64,000 nucleotides of DNA, from positions 58,425,819 through 58,489,818 of the forward strand of contig OU862908.1 of NCBI GenBank assembly GCA_917880885.1, in the 5' to 3' direction. The notes under the pieces are model-generated. The model saw nothing but the letters and a program-made list of their open reading frames with translations, did no database searches and was not told the origin of the DNA. Below are positions 44,561-55,768 of this stretch, in pieces. Every line of letters begins with the position of its first letter. The stretch's first letter is position 1. The DNA comes from Limnephilus marmoratus (taxonomy: Eukaryota > Arthropoda > Insecta > Trichoptera > Limnephilidae). The translations under genes were made by a program, and so were the position numbers.

Positions 44561-45404
44561 AACAAAGTTTATCAATGTATTCATGCACTGGCCTCAAAAC
44601 CGCATCTTCGAACGGAGAAAACACGATAAAAAGGTCCGGCAAACGAAAAAACTAGTCCACAATTGAACTTGCGAGTTTTGTAGGCGCGGATAAGGCGTTA
44701 CTTCATAGAAATCGTCGCCTTTTTAATCACGTATCAATCATAAAAGTAGTTCAAAACCGTTCAAATTATCGCTTACTCTTATTATTATTACATTCTACGC
44801 AATCCGGTTTTAGAAAAAAGTACAGATTCCACGCGGGCTTTAACGAACGAATGATCTGGAACGATTGAAATCATTAAAAACCCGGACTCTGAAATTTCTC
44901 CATTTATTATTGATGCAGTCCCCGGGCTGTCATCTCAATTTCACTTTTCCGGTCACACCGTAATGCTTATTGACTGACCAACAGTGATAAGCAAATCATA
45001 AAAGTGATATTGATAACTTGCGACATTCTACGAGGAGAATTGAAGACGTTTCTATTTGGTATTGTATTGAATGCAACACGATTAGGACAGTCCGACACGT
45101 ATGGTCAGTGCGTAGTGAAACCATCGGGCCTTTTGTCCAGTCGCATTGTCACGTCTATTGTCTCTGAGCCCCTTTCATTTGGTTTGAAATAATCGCTCCA
45201 TTTTGATGTGGCTGAGGTCATCAGCAGAACAGAACGTGAGAAGGTTTTAAAGTCCGATGCATCGCACCGGAAAGCTCAAGTTTGCGTCCATTGTTCCAGT
45301 TTCCGCGATCACTTTAATTTATGAGGGGTGCGTCAAAAGCGCACTGAACGTTTTTAGAATACGGATTTCGAATTTACACTGAAACTTATATTTAATTCGC
45401 GCAT
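44561..45404. other. non-coding stretch
   Basis: No gene recognised; the 62-codon plus frame at 45004-45192 lacks an ATG and a known homologue. Confidence 0.4.
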
Positions 45405-45808
45405 CTTAATTGTGCACACGCCCAGAATGGTTTCTATACATAGTGGTGAGCTCTGGCGTTATGAAATTATTTCCTACACCATTCATCCGATTGCGATGAT
45501 TTTTTGGTGAGTTGTTGTGCGCATGCCCACGAAGGTTTCTATATATACTGGTGAGTACTGGAATTATGAAATTTGTATAAATACATGCAATAGGTTTGCA
45601 TCTGTTTGAAAACTGAATATATCGGGACTGTATGTATGCAACGCTGGAGAGAGGAGGAGAACGCAGGAGGGGAGTTCGTGGGACAGGAAAGCAGGAGAGG
45701 GAAGAGGTAAGGCGAGGAATGTGAAGGGAAACGCGTGAGGGGAAGGGGTCACAGGAAGCGAGGGGAGGTGGAAGGGGAATTGGACGAATGGGAAAGGACC
45801 CACAGAGA
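45405..45808 (+). mobile_element. Helitron-like element, lacking its 3' end
   Basis: Shares GAGCTCTGGCGTTATGAAAT, CATCCGATTGCGATGA, GAGTTGTTGTGCGCATGCCC and the purine-rich interior with the 46.0 and 27.1 kb copies. It shows an internal duplication of the GGTTTCTATA.ATA.TGGTGAG block. The sequence leaves the family after GGGAAAGGACC and the hairpin-CTAG terminus is absent. Confidence 0.6.
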
Positions 45809-46012
45809 ACTGAAATAATGCTTCAGAGAATTGAAATAATCACAGAACTCGAGTGAACGCTCACAGAACTTGAAAATCAACTTCGAAATTTGATGAACTG
45901 TGCAAGTTCTGTGAAACAACCGGCGCGTTAACAATAAAAATAATAATTGAGAAAATTTCAATATTTCAAATTTTTGTCATAAACATATCAAAGTTTTTTT
46001 TTTAAATAATTA

Positions 46013-46383
46013 TCTTTATACATATTTAAAAATGAATGTATGTTTGCTTGTTTGTTTGTAGCCTATGCGGTCCCTAAACGATTTATCCGATTGCGATGAA
46101 ACTTTGGTGAGTTGTTGTGCGCACGCCCGCGATAGTTTCTATATATACTAGAGATCAGTGGCATTAAGAAATTTGTATAAAAAAATAGCGATAGGTGGCA
46201 TGCGAGCTGTTCAAAAACTGAATATACCTGCCGGGACTGAAGGTATGAAACGCGGGTGAAGGTGGGGGATCGCGGGAGGGGAAGGGGCCACGAGAAGGGA
46301 AGGGGAGGCAGAAGGGAAACGGGATGAACGGGAAAGGACACGCAGAAAGAAACAATTTCAAACGCATGCCACGAACCCGCTGG
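46013..46383 (+). mobile_element. Helitron-like element, both ends, decayed 3' hairpin
   Basis: Begins ATC with TTTATACATATTTAAAAATG and ends CCGCTGG (CTAG changed to CTGG) before TT. The 3' hairpin left side is lost (CAATTTCAAACGCATGCC). The interior contains GATTTATCCGATTGCGATGA and the purine-rich GGGGAAGGGG tract. Confidence 0.65.
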
Positions 46384-47980
46384 TTTATGATTTAAAAAAA
46401 AAACTTTTTGTACCAAGCTCCTTCGCGTAGACAATCTTATTAGCAAAGAGCAATGCAAATTCACGCAAAATTATGTCAAATCGTGAGAAAAGTTGATGAT
46501 TCAAAACTTACTGAATTGATGTAAATTGCGAAATACAATAGGCCACTTGCATGGATTTCATAACGACTTGGAAAAAATCATGTGGATAGATCTTTTTACT
46601 AAGATTAAGAAAATGTTAGTAAAATTGTTTAGAAATGTACAGTTGTTTTTATTTTTAAATAAATAAATCCATTATTTGGGCTCATGACGTCACTACATGA
46701 AAATGTCCCGTCGCCGAAAATGTTTCTATTAATTTTAAAAAATTCCACACTGATTTATTTTTTTTTATATGGCATCACTTTGATTTCAGGCGAATTTTTT
46801 AATTCGTTCACTAGATTTATTGTTTGTTCTCTGCGAACTTATCATTTGATTTCACTTTTTGACAGATGTTCTGAAGAGAACCCCGTACATTTTAGATGTA
46901 CGGGGTTCTCTTCAGAACGTGAAGAAGATGTTGGTACGTGTTTTAGAGTTATAATGATTATGGTGCTGATTTTAACAAAATAAAATTTTATAATATTCTT
47001 ATTATTATTATAATTTACAAGCACAAGTATATTACATTGAATTTAGTAATATATACGCTGTACAATATAATGATTTATGATCAACAAGATGGATCAAGGA
47101 AAAAAATATTTATGAGATGTAATATTTTTGGTATGCCTCGTTATTCTCCTGTACCATTCGTGTGGAAAACGTTCTTTTTTTTAAATGATTTTCGGCTATG
47201 TAATTATCGTTTTTTCACACCTATAAAATTATGTCCCGTATTTCCGGTTTATAAAAAATGGTCTGATTTTTCGGATTGAAATTTTCAAAAAATCCCCAGG
47301 GTTTCAAAAATACGATTAAAAAAAAAAATACAGAATATCTTAGAATATTTGCCTAAACCGGAAAAAAAATTTAAAAAATGTGATGCAAGTGGCCTATTAT
47401 AAAAATACTTATCTTTTTCTTTACAATAATAAAGTCTTCATACGTTGCTTGATTCCTATCAATATTTACTTATTTGGTAACAATCTAATTATTATTCTAG
47501 AAAAACTTTAATATCCTTTTACTGTTATTTCGATGAATAAAAACACAGAGAATAGAATGTGGAAATAGTACTTAATCTTAACATCTGTTTGCAAATGCTT
47601 CCCGGTGGTTAAATTCACGATCTGATGTGAAGTGGTGCATTCTATGTTTTAATTGTAGTTGCTTCGGATCATAAACATTAAATTAATAATAACATGAATA
47701 TGGTTTTTATAGGTTGAGAGAACGGTGCTACTAATAGGTAACACACATTCAACTAGTCAGTTTCTATGGCTGGAAAGCCTTTTAAAACAGACAAAATAAT
47801 ATTGCAAAGTCATTTTGAACTGTTTTTAGGCAATAGACAAAAATGCACTTGCGTTAAATATTTCGTTTTGTGAAACGACGAACAATGCATTTACCAAATC
47901 AACTCTAGCAATATTTTCAATTAAAAATTAATTAGTAAAATTATGAAAAAGGTGGTCCTGTTAATTTCAAGATTTTTTAT
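46384..47980. other. non-coding stretch with one long perfect hairpin
   Basis: Holds the 46868-46918 hairpin and a TGACGTCA at 46685-46692; otherwise no recognisable feature. Frames at 46684 and 47037 match nothing. Confidence 0.45.
46868..46918. repeat. perfect 23-bp hairpin
   Basis: Arms 46868-46890 and 46896-46918 are perfectly complementary with a 5-base loop TTTAG; two more bases each side pair with one mismatch. The arm contains GAAGAGAACCCCGTACAT. Perfect pairing with so short a loop is unusual for a microRNA precursor, which would have mismatches and a larger loop. Confidence 0.7.
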
Positions 47981-48377
47981 GGAAAGCCACCGTGGTCGAG
48001 GGGTAAGGCACTCGACTAGTAATCTGAAGGTTGCGAGCTCAAATCTCGGCTTGCGCAAGTAATTTTTATTATATCTATTTGTGTTTTCACAACTTAATCA
48101 TTTAAAATAATAAAATGTGTATTTGGGACATCTTCTAGAATGGAAGATACTCTCAGTATCGCCCTGGTATACCGTTCAGAATTGAAATGTTGCTTGAAAT
48201 GGCTTTAGCCCTGTTTGGTGATCAGATCTGAATATCCAGAAAGTTCCCCACCTTCCTTTTCCAATCTTCATCCCCTTTCCACTACCTTCAGCCTCACAAA
48301 ATACCCCAATTCAGGTTCACTGTCTCCAGGCGGTTGGGAGCAGTTGCAACTCTTGTGCGATATTCACATTAAAAAAC
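47981..48377 (+). mobile_element. tRNA-derived SINE, family 1, full length
   Basis: Head 47986-48060 reads as a leucine/serine-like tRNA 5' part (GCCACCGTGGTCGAGGGGTA, an A box of TGGTCGAGGGG type), with the B box decayed to GAGCTCAAATC. The body has CAGTATCGCCCTGGTATACC, CAGATCTGAATATCCAG and CCTCACAAAATACCCCAATT, ending near AAAAAACATAT. Confidence 0.75.
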
Positions 48378-48465
48378 ATATACCTACATACTTCAATGTA
48401 CCTTCCATGATAACCTTTTAACAATTTCCAATAATTCTTTTTAGATTTTAAATACTTATGTTTTT

Positions 48466-48920
48466 AAACGACTTCGAAAAGGAGGAGGTTCTCAATTCGA
48501 CTGTATTTTTTTTATTTTTTATGTTTGTTACCTCAGAACTTTCGACTGGGTGAACCGATATTGATGATTCTTTTTTTATTTGAAAGTTGGTGCTTCCCGT
48601 GTGGTCCCATTTTAATTTGGTCCAGTTCTGACATTGGCATCCATGAGAAAATCATATAAGTCTTAAATTTGCATCAAGTATGTGCGCGACAAATGGACGA
48701 ATAACTCAATATCACACCAACCGATTTCGATGATTCTCTTTTTATTGGAAAGGATGTACTCAAGGGTAGTTTGATGAGAGTTTGGTTAGGTTCTGATTAT
48801 GGGATCCATGACAAAGTAACGGAACTCTTCAATTCTGAAGAACAAATTTACGATACTCGGCCGAATCTTAATCGAATTAGTTAGTGTACTTCAGATTCAC
48901 TAAAAATCAAAAAATAAACA
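48466..48920 (+). mobile_element. RTE-like non-coding repeat
   Basis: Starts AAACGACTTCGAAAAGGAGG, GAGGTTCTCAATTCGACTGT and goes on through two diverged units with CCGATATTGATGATTCTTTT / CCGATTTCGATGATTCTCTT. I recall this block as common in insect genomes as an RTE-type LINE 3' region. No coding part is kept. Confidence 0.5.
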
Positions 48921-48925
48921 AAAAT

Positions 48926-49258
48926 TTTAACAAAACAAAAAAACGACTTCAAAAAATGCACTAAAAAGTAAAAAAATAATTTCGTATTCTTCTACAACTA
49001 TATAATCAACTTACCTTTTCTACTCATCAATATGTAGGTACGATTGTTATTTTTGGAGTCGGTGTCAACCAAGGTACCCGCGGCCCGGCGTGTTCACTTG
49101 ACAGCTCCTCTCCCGCCGACACCGACTCCAAAAATAACAATCGTACGTACATATTGATGAGTAGAAAAGGTAAGTTGATTATAAAGTTGTAGAAGAATAT
49201 GAAATTATTTTTTTACTTTTTAGTGCATTTTTTGAAGTCGTTTTTTTGTTTTGTTAAA
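48926..49258. repeat. large foldback, 141-bp arms
   Basis: Arms 48926-49066 and 49118-49258 are almost perfectly inverted (for example TATGTAGGTACG against TATGTACGTACG) around a 51-base GC-rich centre (CGCGGCCCGGCG). The outer end, AAACGACTTC, is the same word that starts the repeat at 48466, so the foldback may share its terminal sequence. No ORF. Confidence 0.75.
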
Positions 49259-49269
49259 AAAAATTATAT

Positions 49270-49345
49270 GTATTTGTATGAATATTTATTTATTTATTTA
49301 ACGCACTGAGGGCATTTACAAGTTTGGTTGTACAATTAATTCATG
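49270..49345 (-). mobile_element. LINE 3' end scrap
   Basis: On the minus strand GTACAACCAAACTTGTAAAT then GCCCTCAGTGCGTTAAATAAATAAATAA is a typical LINE tail with a TAAA repeat. No coding sequence attached. Confidence 0.4.
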
Positions 49346-49924
49346 ACAGCTGATTTTAAAAAGATAAAGAAATAATAAAAAATAAAATTAGATAAAAAAA
49401 TGCACACAAGTCATAGAAATTCAAAGATACAGCAATTTGTTAGATTTACTTAATTCGAGATATGTTTAGGAATAGTTTTGGAATAAAATTTTTACAAGAT
49501 CCATAAAATTCGCCATTTTTATGTTATATGTGCATGTATGCGTATACATTTATTTATTTCAAAACATACGGCACTACATGTGCCATTAACATAATTATAT
49601 TTATATACTCGTATATTATAATACAATAACATAATGAAAGTAACAATATAAATGTAAAGTTAAATCTAAAAACAAAATTAAAAAAATGAGTTAAGGTAAC
49701 AAGAAGGAATTAAAAAGTAAGATGTATAAAATGAAAGTATAAATTAAAAGCATAAACTATAAAATATGAAGTATAATGTAAAAGTAAAAATTTAAAATTA
49801 AAATTAAAAGGCAGGAAATAATATAGTAAAAAGTATAATGTACAGACATACACATATGTATATGTATGTATTTTTTGTATATATATGTGTGTGTGTATAT
49901 CGTGTATATGTATATGTATGTACA
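49346..49924. other. low-complexity AT region
   Basis: Dominated by TA, GTAT and TAAAA patterns (TGTATATGTATGTA around 49858). Frames are artefacts of this. Confidence 0.5.
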
Positions 49925-49990
49925 TATATATGTCTCAGAACAGACAACGTCTAGTGAGGCGGGTTACTAACTAGTTTTATATGTTAGTAT
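49925..49990 (+). mobile_element. LINE 3' UTR scrap
   Basis: CAGAACAGACAACGTCTAGT, GAGGCGGGT matches GGAACAGACTGTGTCTAGTG of the LINE end at 57230. It is followed directly by the 49993-50049 palindrome. Confidence 0.45.
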
Positions 49991-49992
49991 TA

Positions 49993-50049
49993 AATTGCCG
50001 GCAACCCGGGCGTTTATTATATCAATATACGCCCGGGTTGCCGGCAATT
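49993..50049. repeat. perfect 21-bp GC-rich inverted repeat
   Basis: AATTGCCGGCAACCCGGGCG T (49993-50013) pairs with 50029-50049 across a 15-base AT loop. The right arm word CGCCCGGGTTGYCGGCA also follows the LINE end at 57294-57311. Confidence 0.7.
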
Positions 50050-51679
50050 AAATTATTTTATTGAAATTATTCAATGGCGCACCAACAATTATTTTCTGGT
50101 TTATAAAACGAGTTCATAAGTTCATATTCTAGTTCCAAGATAATAATGTATCGCATTAGGAATGTTTCATCACGTGTGTTTCGCACAAAGAAATGCATTC
50201 CTTGACCCTTGAACTCTTAATAACCAGTCGACTGGCATTTATAATTGAGCATGTACTTCAAGCCTGGGAGGACGGAGCCATTAAAACTGTGTATAAAGTT
50301 AAGACATCTGGTAAGTACCAGAGCTTTTGTCAGACCTGAAGGAACAGGGGAAATAAAAAATTCTGGGAGCAAAAAATGGCGGATCGTTGAAAGCCCATTT
50401 AGGTTCTGTAAGAGGTGCATGGTCATTGGAAGTAAGTGCATACCATTTAAATCAAACAAAATACAGGATGTCTACTGTACACGAGAAAGTACACTCACTT
50501 TGGGAGGTGATTCTACACAATGGTAGAAGTAAAAAAGATAGAAGCTTTTCGTTTGTCTTTTTTACGGTACAAAAATTTTTTGTTTTTTTTCTAAACAAGC
50601 AATTAAACCTGAAAACTACCTAAAACGTTGGGATTTCGAAAAAAGTTATTACATCTATTTTACTAGTACTAACTTCGGGATGTGATTCCTGTATGATGGT
50701 AGAAATAAAAATAATAAAAACTTTTTTACTTTAAATAAAACGTTAAAAAAGTAGTATCTAGTTACATTGCTTTACTTGCACTATCATTAAGAATCGTTTC
50801 GCATAATTAGCGCACTTTACTCCCGGACACCCTATATATTCAATGAGGTTTTTTGTTAAATTCTTATTATTATGAAAATGTATTACATTTGAAGAGTTAA
50901 TAACGACAGTAAAATGAGTTTTTCTCCTAAACTGACGAAGTTATGAGCTTTCAAAGTGAGCTTGGATAAAACGTATGCAATAGTGCATCTTGACGTCATA
51001 CGAGACACGATTCAGTACAATTCGATTGGCAGTACGCCAGTACTACAGTGGATGGACGGTGACGTCAGATGTTTTCCGGCCGGTCGCGAATATCAACATT
51101 TTGACAACTTATATCTTAGGTACTATTCGATTTTGTGTTTAATTTTTTCTTTTATAAATATATGATATATAAATTGAATAATAACATAACTGAATACAAG
51201 AGAGAAAAATTGAAAGGAATTAAAATGGAGTTCTACAAATTAAACTTAATAACGATAAAAAAAACTATTCGCTTTTTCCAACTCTAAAAAAGTTCTAACC
51301 TCAAAATGCTCTAACTCAGTGATAATCAACGTTTTTAAAAGGAAAGCAAATTTTTTCCATTTTAAATTTACTAATTGTTTTTTCTAAAACGATGATATTT
51401 TTTATAAAACAAATAATTACATAAGGCAAAGACAAAGCACCGCGGGCGAAAATTTCAATCGTTCTCAAAGTCAAAACCAATAAATGGGGTCGGTTTATAT
51501 CATTCTAAAATAAAAGAACATTTAGAAAATATACCTACTTTCATTTTTGGGAAACTATTAATATTTTTATCGTTCGGAAACATAATTTAGTCAAGAAAAC
51601 TTTTGGTATTTATAAAACAAACCTTTAAAATGCATCAAACAGAAAAAAGCACTGCGCTGCAAAGTTAATTTATTTAATT
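50050..51679. other. non-coding stretch with paired CRE palindromes
   Basis: No gene. A 93-codon plus frame at 50245 lacks an ATG at its start and a known homologue. See the two TGACGTCA sites listed separately. Confidence 0.45.
50991..51067. promoter_or_regulatory. two perfect CRE octamers (TGACGTCA)
   Basis: TGACGTCA occurs at 50991-50998 and 51060-51067, 69 bases apart; a third copy is at 46685-46692. The octamer binds CREB/ATF factors in animals. Around the pair the DNA is less AT-rich (CGATTGGCAGTACGCCAGTAC). No transcription start or exon can be assigned. Confidence 0.25.
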
Positions 51680-51925
51680 AAAATGAAGGCAATATTCGCG
51701 AAACTCAATCAAAAATGTGGAGACAGAAAAATCAGAAAAACCCACGACTCTTTGCTTACATGGCAAGTGCTCTAGCAACTTAGCTAAGGTATCGATATCA
51801 AATTCGGTCACTTTTAACTGTATCATACTTCGACTAAGAACTAGCAACATTATCTTCAATTTCTTAACGCACATTATTATTTGTTAGCTGCTATCTTTAT
51901 ATATGATTGCAAGATTCAACCCGAA
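51680..51925 (-). mobile_element. SINE family 2 copy with leader
   Basis: Minus strand: leader GGGTTGAATCTTGCAATCAT then a decayed tRNA-like head (TGCTAGAGCACTTGCCATG) and the tail with ATTTTTGATTGAGTTTCGCG. It has the same extent as the plus half at 24096-24370. Confidence 0.65.
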
Positions 51926-52014
51926 CTATCTAGATAATTTTTATCCATTTTTATTTTTAATATGCGACATCTTTTGACTTTTCTGCATGTCTAGGATGAA
52001 TGTTTATTTTTAAC

Positions 52015-52220
52015 TTTATGAGAAAAATCTCAAATTATAATATTTAATTAAAATGAAGACAGTATTAGCGAAACTCAATCGAAAATGTGGAGACAGAAAA
52101 ATCAGAAAAAGATATTGGCACCTCTGGGACTCGAACCCAGGACCATTTGCTTGCATGGCAAGTGCTCTACCAACTGAGCTTAGGTGTCGATATCAAATTC
52201 GGTCACTTTTAACTGTATCT
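52015..52220 (-). mobile_element. SINE family 2 copy with intact head
   Basis: Tail ends in TTTAATTAAATATTATAATT-like sequence (52030-52050, inverted). Head at 52117-52188. Lies 90 bases from the 51.7 kb copy in the same orientation. Confidence 0.65.
52117..52188 (-). tRNA. tRNA-like SINE head (TGC loop)
   Basis: Minus strand GACACCTAAGCTCAGTTGGT opens with an acceptor and an A box (AAGCTCAGTTGG), then an anticodon arm CTTGC-CATGCAA-GCAAA, and a perfect B box GGTTCGAGTCC, closing with AGGTGCC. The loop TGC would read alanine. Because the same tail follows as at 24.3 kb, it is a SINE head rather than a free tRNA gene. Confidence 0.6.
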
Positions 52221-53146
52221 TTATTTTAATTTATTTTTCTTAACTTAACGTCGAACCACGAAATTTATTTATTTATTTGAGACACAAACAGGATATTTAT
52301 AAAACATTTTTGTGGGTAAAATATAATAAATTAAAATACAAATATAAATATCCCTAGACTAATGAATGTTGTCTTTATTTAGAACACGTAAGAAAAATCT
52401 TATCATTTTGAGCGGCTTATTCAAAACTTTGAAGAGAGACAGAAGTTTTCCACTATACCCTTTCGAAAAACAGAACAGAAACCTTTGAATATCCTTTACC
52501 GTATTTTTTAAAATATTTTATTTAGAAGTGGTAAGTACGGACAGGCACACGAAACGGGCTCGCGGACCGCATGCGGCCCGAGAACCGAGGGCTGCTCATC
52601 ACAATTTTTTTTCCAGGAGACAACCTTATTTTAAAGAAGCAGTTTTTAAATATGTATAAAAATCAAATTATAGTGCGCAAGTAAAAAATCCGAAGAAAGA
52701 GATAATGAAAATCATCGCGTTACCACATAATAAAATAACCACCTTGGTTGACCAGGCAAATTTCTGTAATATTTATTTCGGCTAATATATCTATTGTTAT
52801 TGTTGTTATGCCACGTCTCCCTCACTCGTGTCCTCGCACCGCTCTGTGTTGGGGGGCCGCGGACATACCGGAAACCCTCACGTCCGGTCTGTTCCGCAGG
52901 AATCCTCACTTTTACACTCATTTTTAGATTAAGGTACCACGGAATCAAATTGCTGAAGTGGTCAACCACATTTTACAAACATTTAAAAAAACATATATAT
53001 TTAAAATAATTATTTCTTCGGTTTATTTCAAAATGTGAACAAGATACATGCAAAACATAACTCTTGAAGAAACTTATTGTTGCGGATCTCAGTCGATATA
53101 ATAATGATTTATTCCTTATCTAGGAAGAATCTCTTTTATAGTTGAA
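52221..53146. other. non-coding stretch with a GC-rich patch
   Basis: CGCGGACCGCATGCGGCCCG (52561 region) looks like the subterminal part of a hAT element but has no partner here. A GC-rich patch at 52800-52920 gives an 85-codon minus frame; no known protein. Confidence 0.4.
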
Positions 53147-53490
53147 CTAGTGAGTTTCCGGCATTCGTTGCAATGCCACTTAATAAAGAAATTGTTTCTT
53201 CCTGCGTGTCCTTTCCTATTCGTCTTTCTTTCCCTGCCCGATACATTCAGTTTTCAAACAGCCCGCGTGCTACTTATTGCAATTTTTTTAATACAAATTT
53301 CTTCGCGGACGTGCTCACACCTACTCACCAAAGATTCATCGCAATCGGATGATTAGTTTAGGAAATAATTTCATAACGCCAGAGCTAACCACTATAGGTA
53401 CCAAGATAGCATTGCGAGCGTACTCATAAGAACTCACCAATGTTTCATCTCTATCGGACAAATGGTTTGGGGACCGCTTAAGGGATAAAC
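53147..53490 (-). mobile_element. Helitron-like element, minus strand
   Basis: 3' end at 53147: CTAG preceded by the hairpin GGCATT-GCAACG-AATGCC (minus strand), flanked by T. Then follow the GGACACGCAGGAAG tract (short here), TTTGTATTAAAAAAATTGCA and CATCCGATTGCGATGAATC. The purine tract is much shorter than in the 27 kb copy. Confidence 0.7.
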
Positions 53491-54064
53491 AAAGAAAAAA
53501 TCATTTTTACGTATTAAAATTCTGGTTCATCGCTCCTAAAATATATAATGCTCTGAGTACTGACATAAAGTCAAGTAATTCTAATTTTCTTTTTATAACA
53601 CGTGTACAACATTGGATTTTTGAAAGGGGACGAACGCACTTTAAAGAATTCATGAGTTCTAACACTACATTTTAATTATTAATTTTTGCATTTCAAAATT
53701 TTAATTTCCATTTGTATTTCTATTTTACTTTAAAATGTTGTTATTTTTTTCTCTTAGTTTTTCACTAAATTTATATATGTTTTTAATTTTGATTTATATA
53801 ATTATATGTTTTAATTTATACAGAACACTTGAGTTCTTAACATTTAATTTTTATTATTAATTTTTGTATTTCAAAATTTGAATTTGAATTTTCATTTTTA
53901 CTTTTCTTTAAAATATGGTCTTTTTTTTCTCTTTAGTTTTAAGTATTTCTTAATATTTTTTGAAATGTTAAAATATTAAATGTACGACTACCACAACACG
54001 GGCTTAGCCTAGTGTGGTAGCCAAAAAAAACCCAAATATCTGTTACTAATAAAAAATATATGAA

Positions 54065-54099
<35 letters not shown>
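53491..54099 (+). mobile_element. 5'-truncated LINE with hairpin and poly-A
   Basis: Frame 53491-53673 reads F-I-A-P-K-I-Y-N-A-L-S-T-D-I-K and ends in a stop. The 3' UTR has CTACCACA/TGTGGTAG around the loop ACACGGGCTTAGCCTAG (53987-54019), then a 35-base poly-A (54066-54098). It starts at the 5' edge of the Helitron. Confidence 0.7.
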
Positions 54100-54100
<1 letters not shown>

Positions 54101-55347
54101 TACATACTTTATTTTGGAAGTACCTATGTACCTAAATTGGAAAGACTTTCCTTCGTTATTGAATGTGTTCCACTTTTATAGTGGGCTAAATAAATAAAAC
54201 TAGTTGGGTTAGATAGATACTGTAAGTGCTAACTATTTTTTTTTATATCCTGTTTTTTTTTCTTAAAAAGAAATACAAACATTGTCGGCTTACGAATAAC
54301 CTGAAAATATTTAAAAAAATCTCGTACTACCACCACAGTAAGCGGAAAATGTTGCTTGTGTCGTGATGGGGGACTTAACCAGCGGGGAATCGGATACACG
54401 ACGACTCGGTGGGACCCAAACGTGATAACAACTCAGCCACTGACTTGATTGTATTCCATTTTTTCAAATGCCTTGATCAAATCACAACAGGTTTGGGTCA
54501 GGATTTTTCTTTATTTATAAACATGTTCCATTTTCAAATTGTTTAAATAAAGGCGTATTTACTTTATTGGAAGATTTTCCTTTATTATGAGTGTTATTTT
54601 TTTTAAAGGGTGCCATACAATGCACAGCATTAAGTTTTGACGGTATTATTACAAATTTTACTTGCAACTTGCAGGAAAACACAGTTTATGATGAAAAATG
54701 CTTAGGAAAAACTTTGATTAAAGAAAGTTTTAAAAAAATGAACGGAGATAAAAATTTATTATGAAAGTGATGCAATAAGTGCTGTAAATGGAAGACAATA
54801 GGAGAAGAAATAAGATAGACGAGTTTAGATCTACGGAATAATAAAAATTAATACATAAGATAACCATACACTAAGCTTCAAAACTCACTTTGTTCATAGG
54901 TAAGTAATAAAATGTGAACATATTTTCAGCATAAATGATGTAATTCTGTAATATTTTATTATTTATTGTTCGCAAAAATATATTCTATTGAATTACGTAA
55001 CTAACTGAAGATTGCAAACGATTTGAGAATAGGAAGACGTTGTCAAATTCCTAAATCACTCGGCGTGTAAAAAATATTCAGTTACCCAAATAATGCATAA
55101 TAGACGGACGAATTACCCAGTTACTATTCTCTATTACTTCATCATAACAGCCAGGTAAGCGTGATCCATATTCTATGACTGAAATATTGTGGTTTACCTA
55201 ATGGCAGTAATGACCAATGGACCATAGGTTCACTTAAATTTACAAGGCTTCGTTGAAATCATAATCATCTCATCAAATCATCATATTTTTTGTGGTATGA
55301 AAACAAACATTGTGCCAATTTTTCACCGGGTGGAATAATGAATTAGC
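54100..55347. other. non-coding stretch
   Basis: 1.2 kb without recognisable gene or repeat. Confidence 0.5.
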
Positions 55348-55768
55348 TCCACAAAGGAGACCCTGAGGAAAACAATTTCGTTCCGGCCCCATGTCATCTT
55401 TGGAAAAGGTGTGCTGGGACTTTTTATTGAAAGGAATGAGAGTAAGTTCTGAAGAGGAAAAAGGTATAAGGGATGGGTAAAAATCTTAGGGTCAAGGTGT
55501 GTAGCACGTTTAAATTAATCCATAGCGCCGCGATACAAGGCGATGGGTCGAGAGAGTGCGGCTGGAGAGGTAAAAAGGTTTCTCTCAATCAGTCCCCCAA
55601 TCGCAGCAGGTGGGCAAACGCCTGTACCGCCAAGACCTAGACAAACCTCACCACATTGCTAAGTCACCAAACGTAGCGAACCACTTAGGGTGAAATATGG
55701 CAAAGGTATTGGATACCCAATAAATGATTCCCGGGGAGGCTACTCATACCTGCCTCCCAAATTGAACC
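55348..55768 (+). repeat. family G repeat, copy 5
   Basis: Full-length but diverged: CTCCACAAAGGAGACCCTGA to CTGCCTCCCAAATTG. Contains AGTCACCAAACGTAGCGAAC and ATTCCCGGGGAGGC. Copy 6 lies 560 bases downstream in the same orientation. Confidence 0.7.

Noticed and set aside
46868..46918. microRNA precursor
   Set aside because: The stem has no mismatch and the loop is only 5 bases, unlike typical animal pre-miRNAs.
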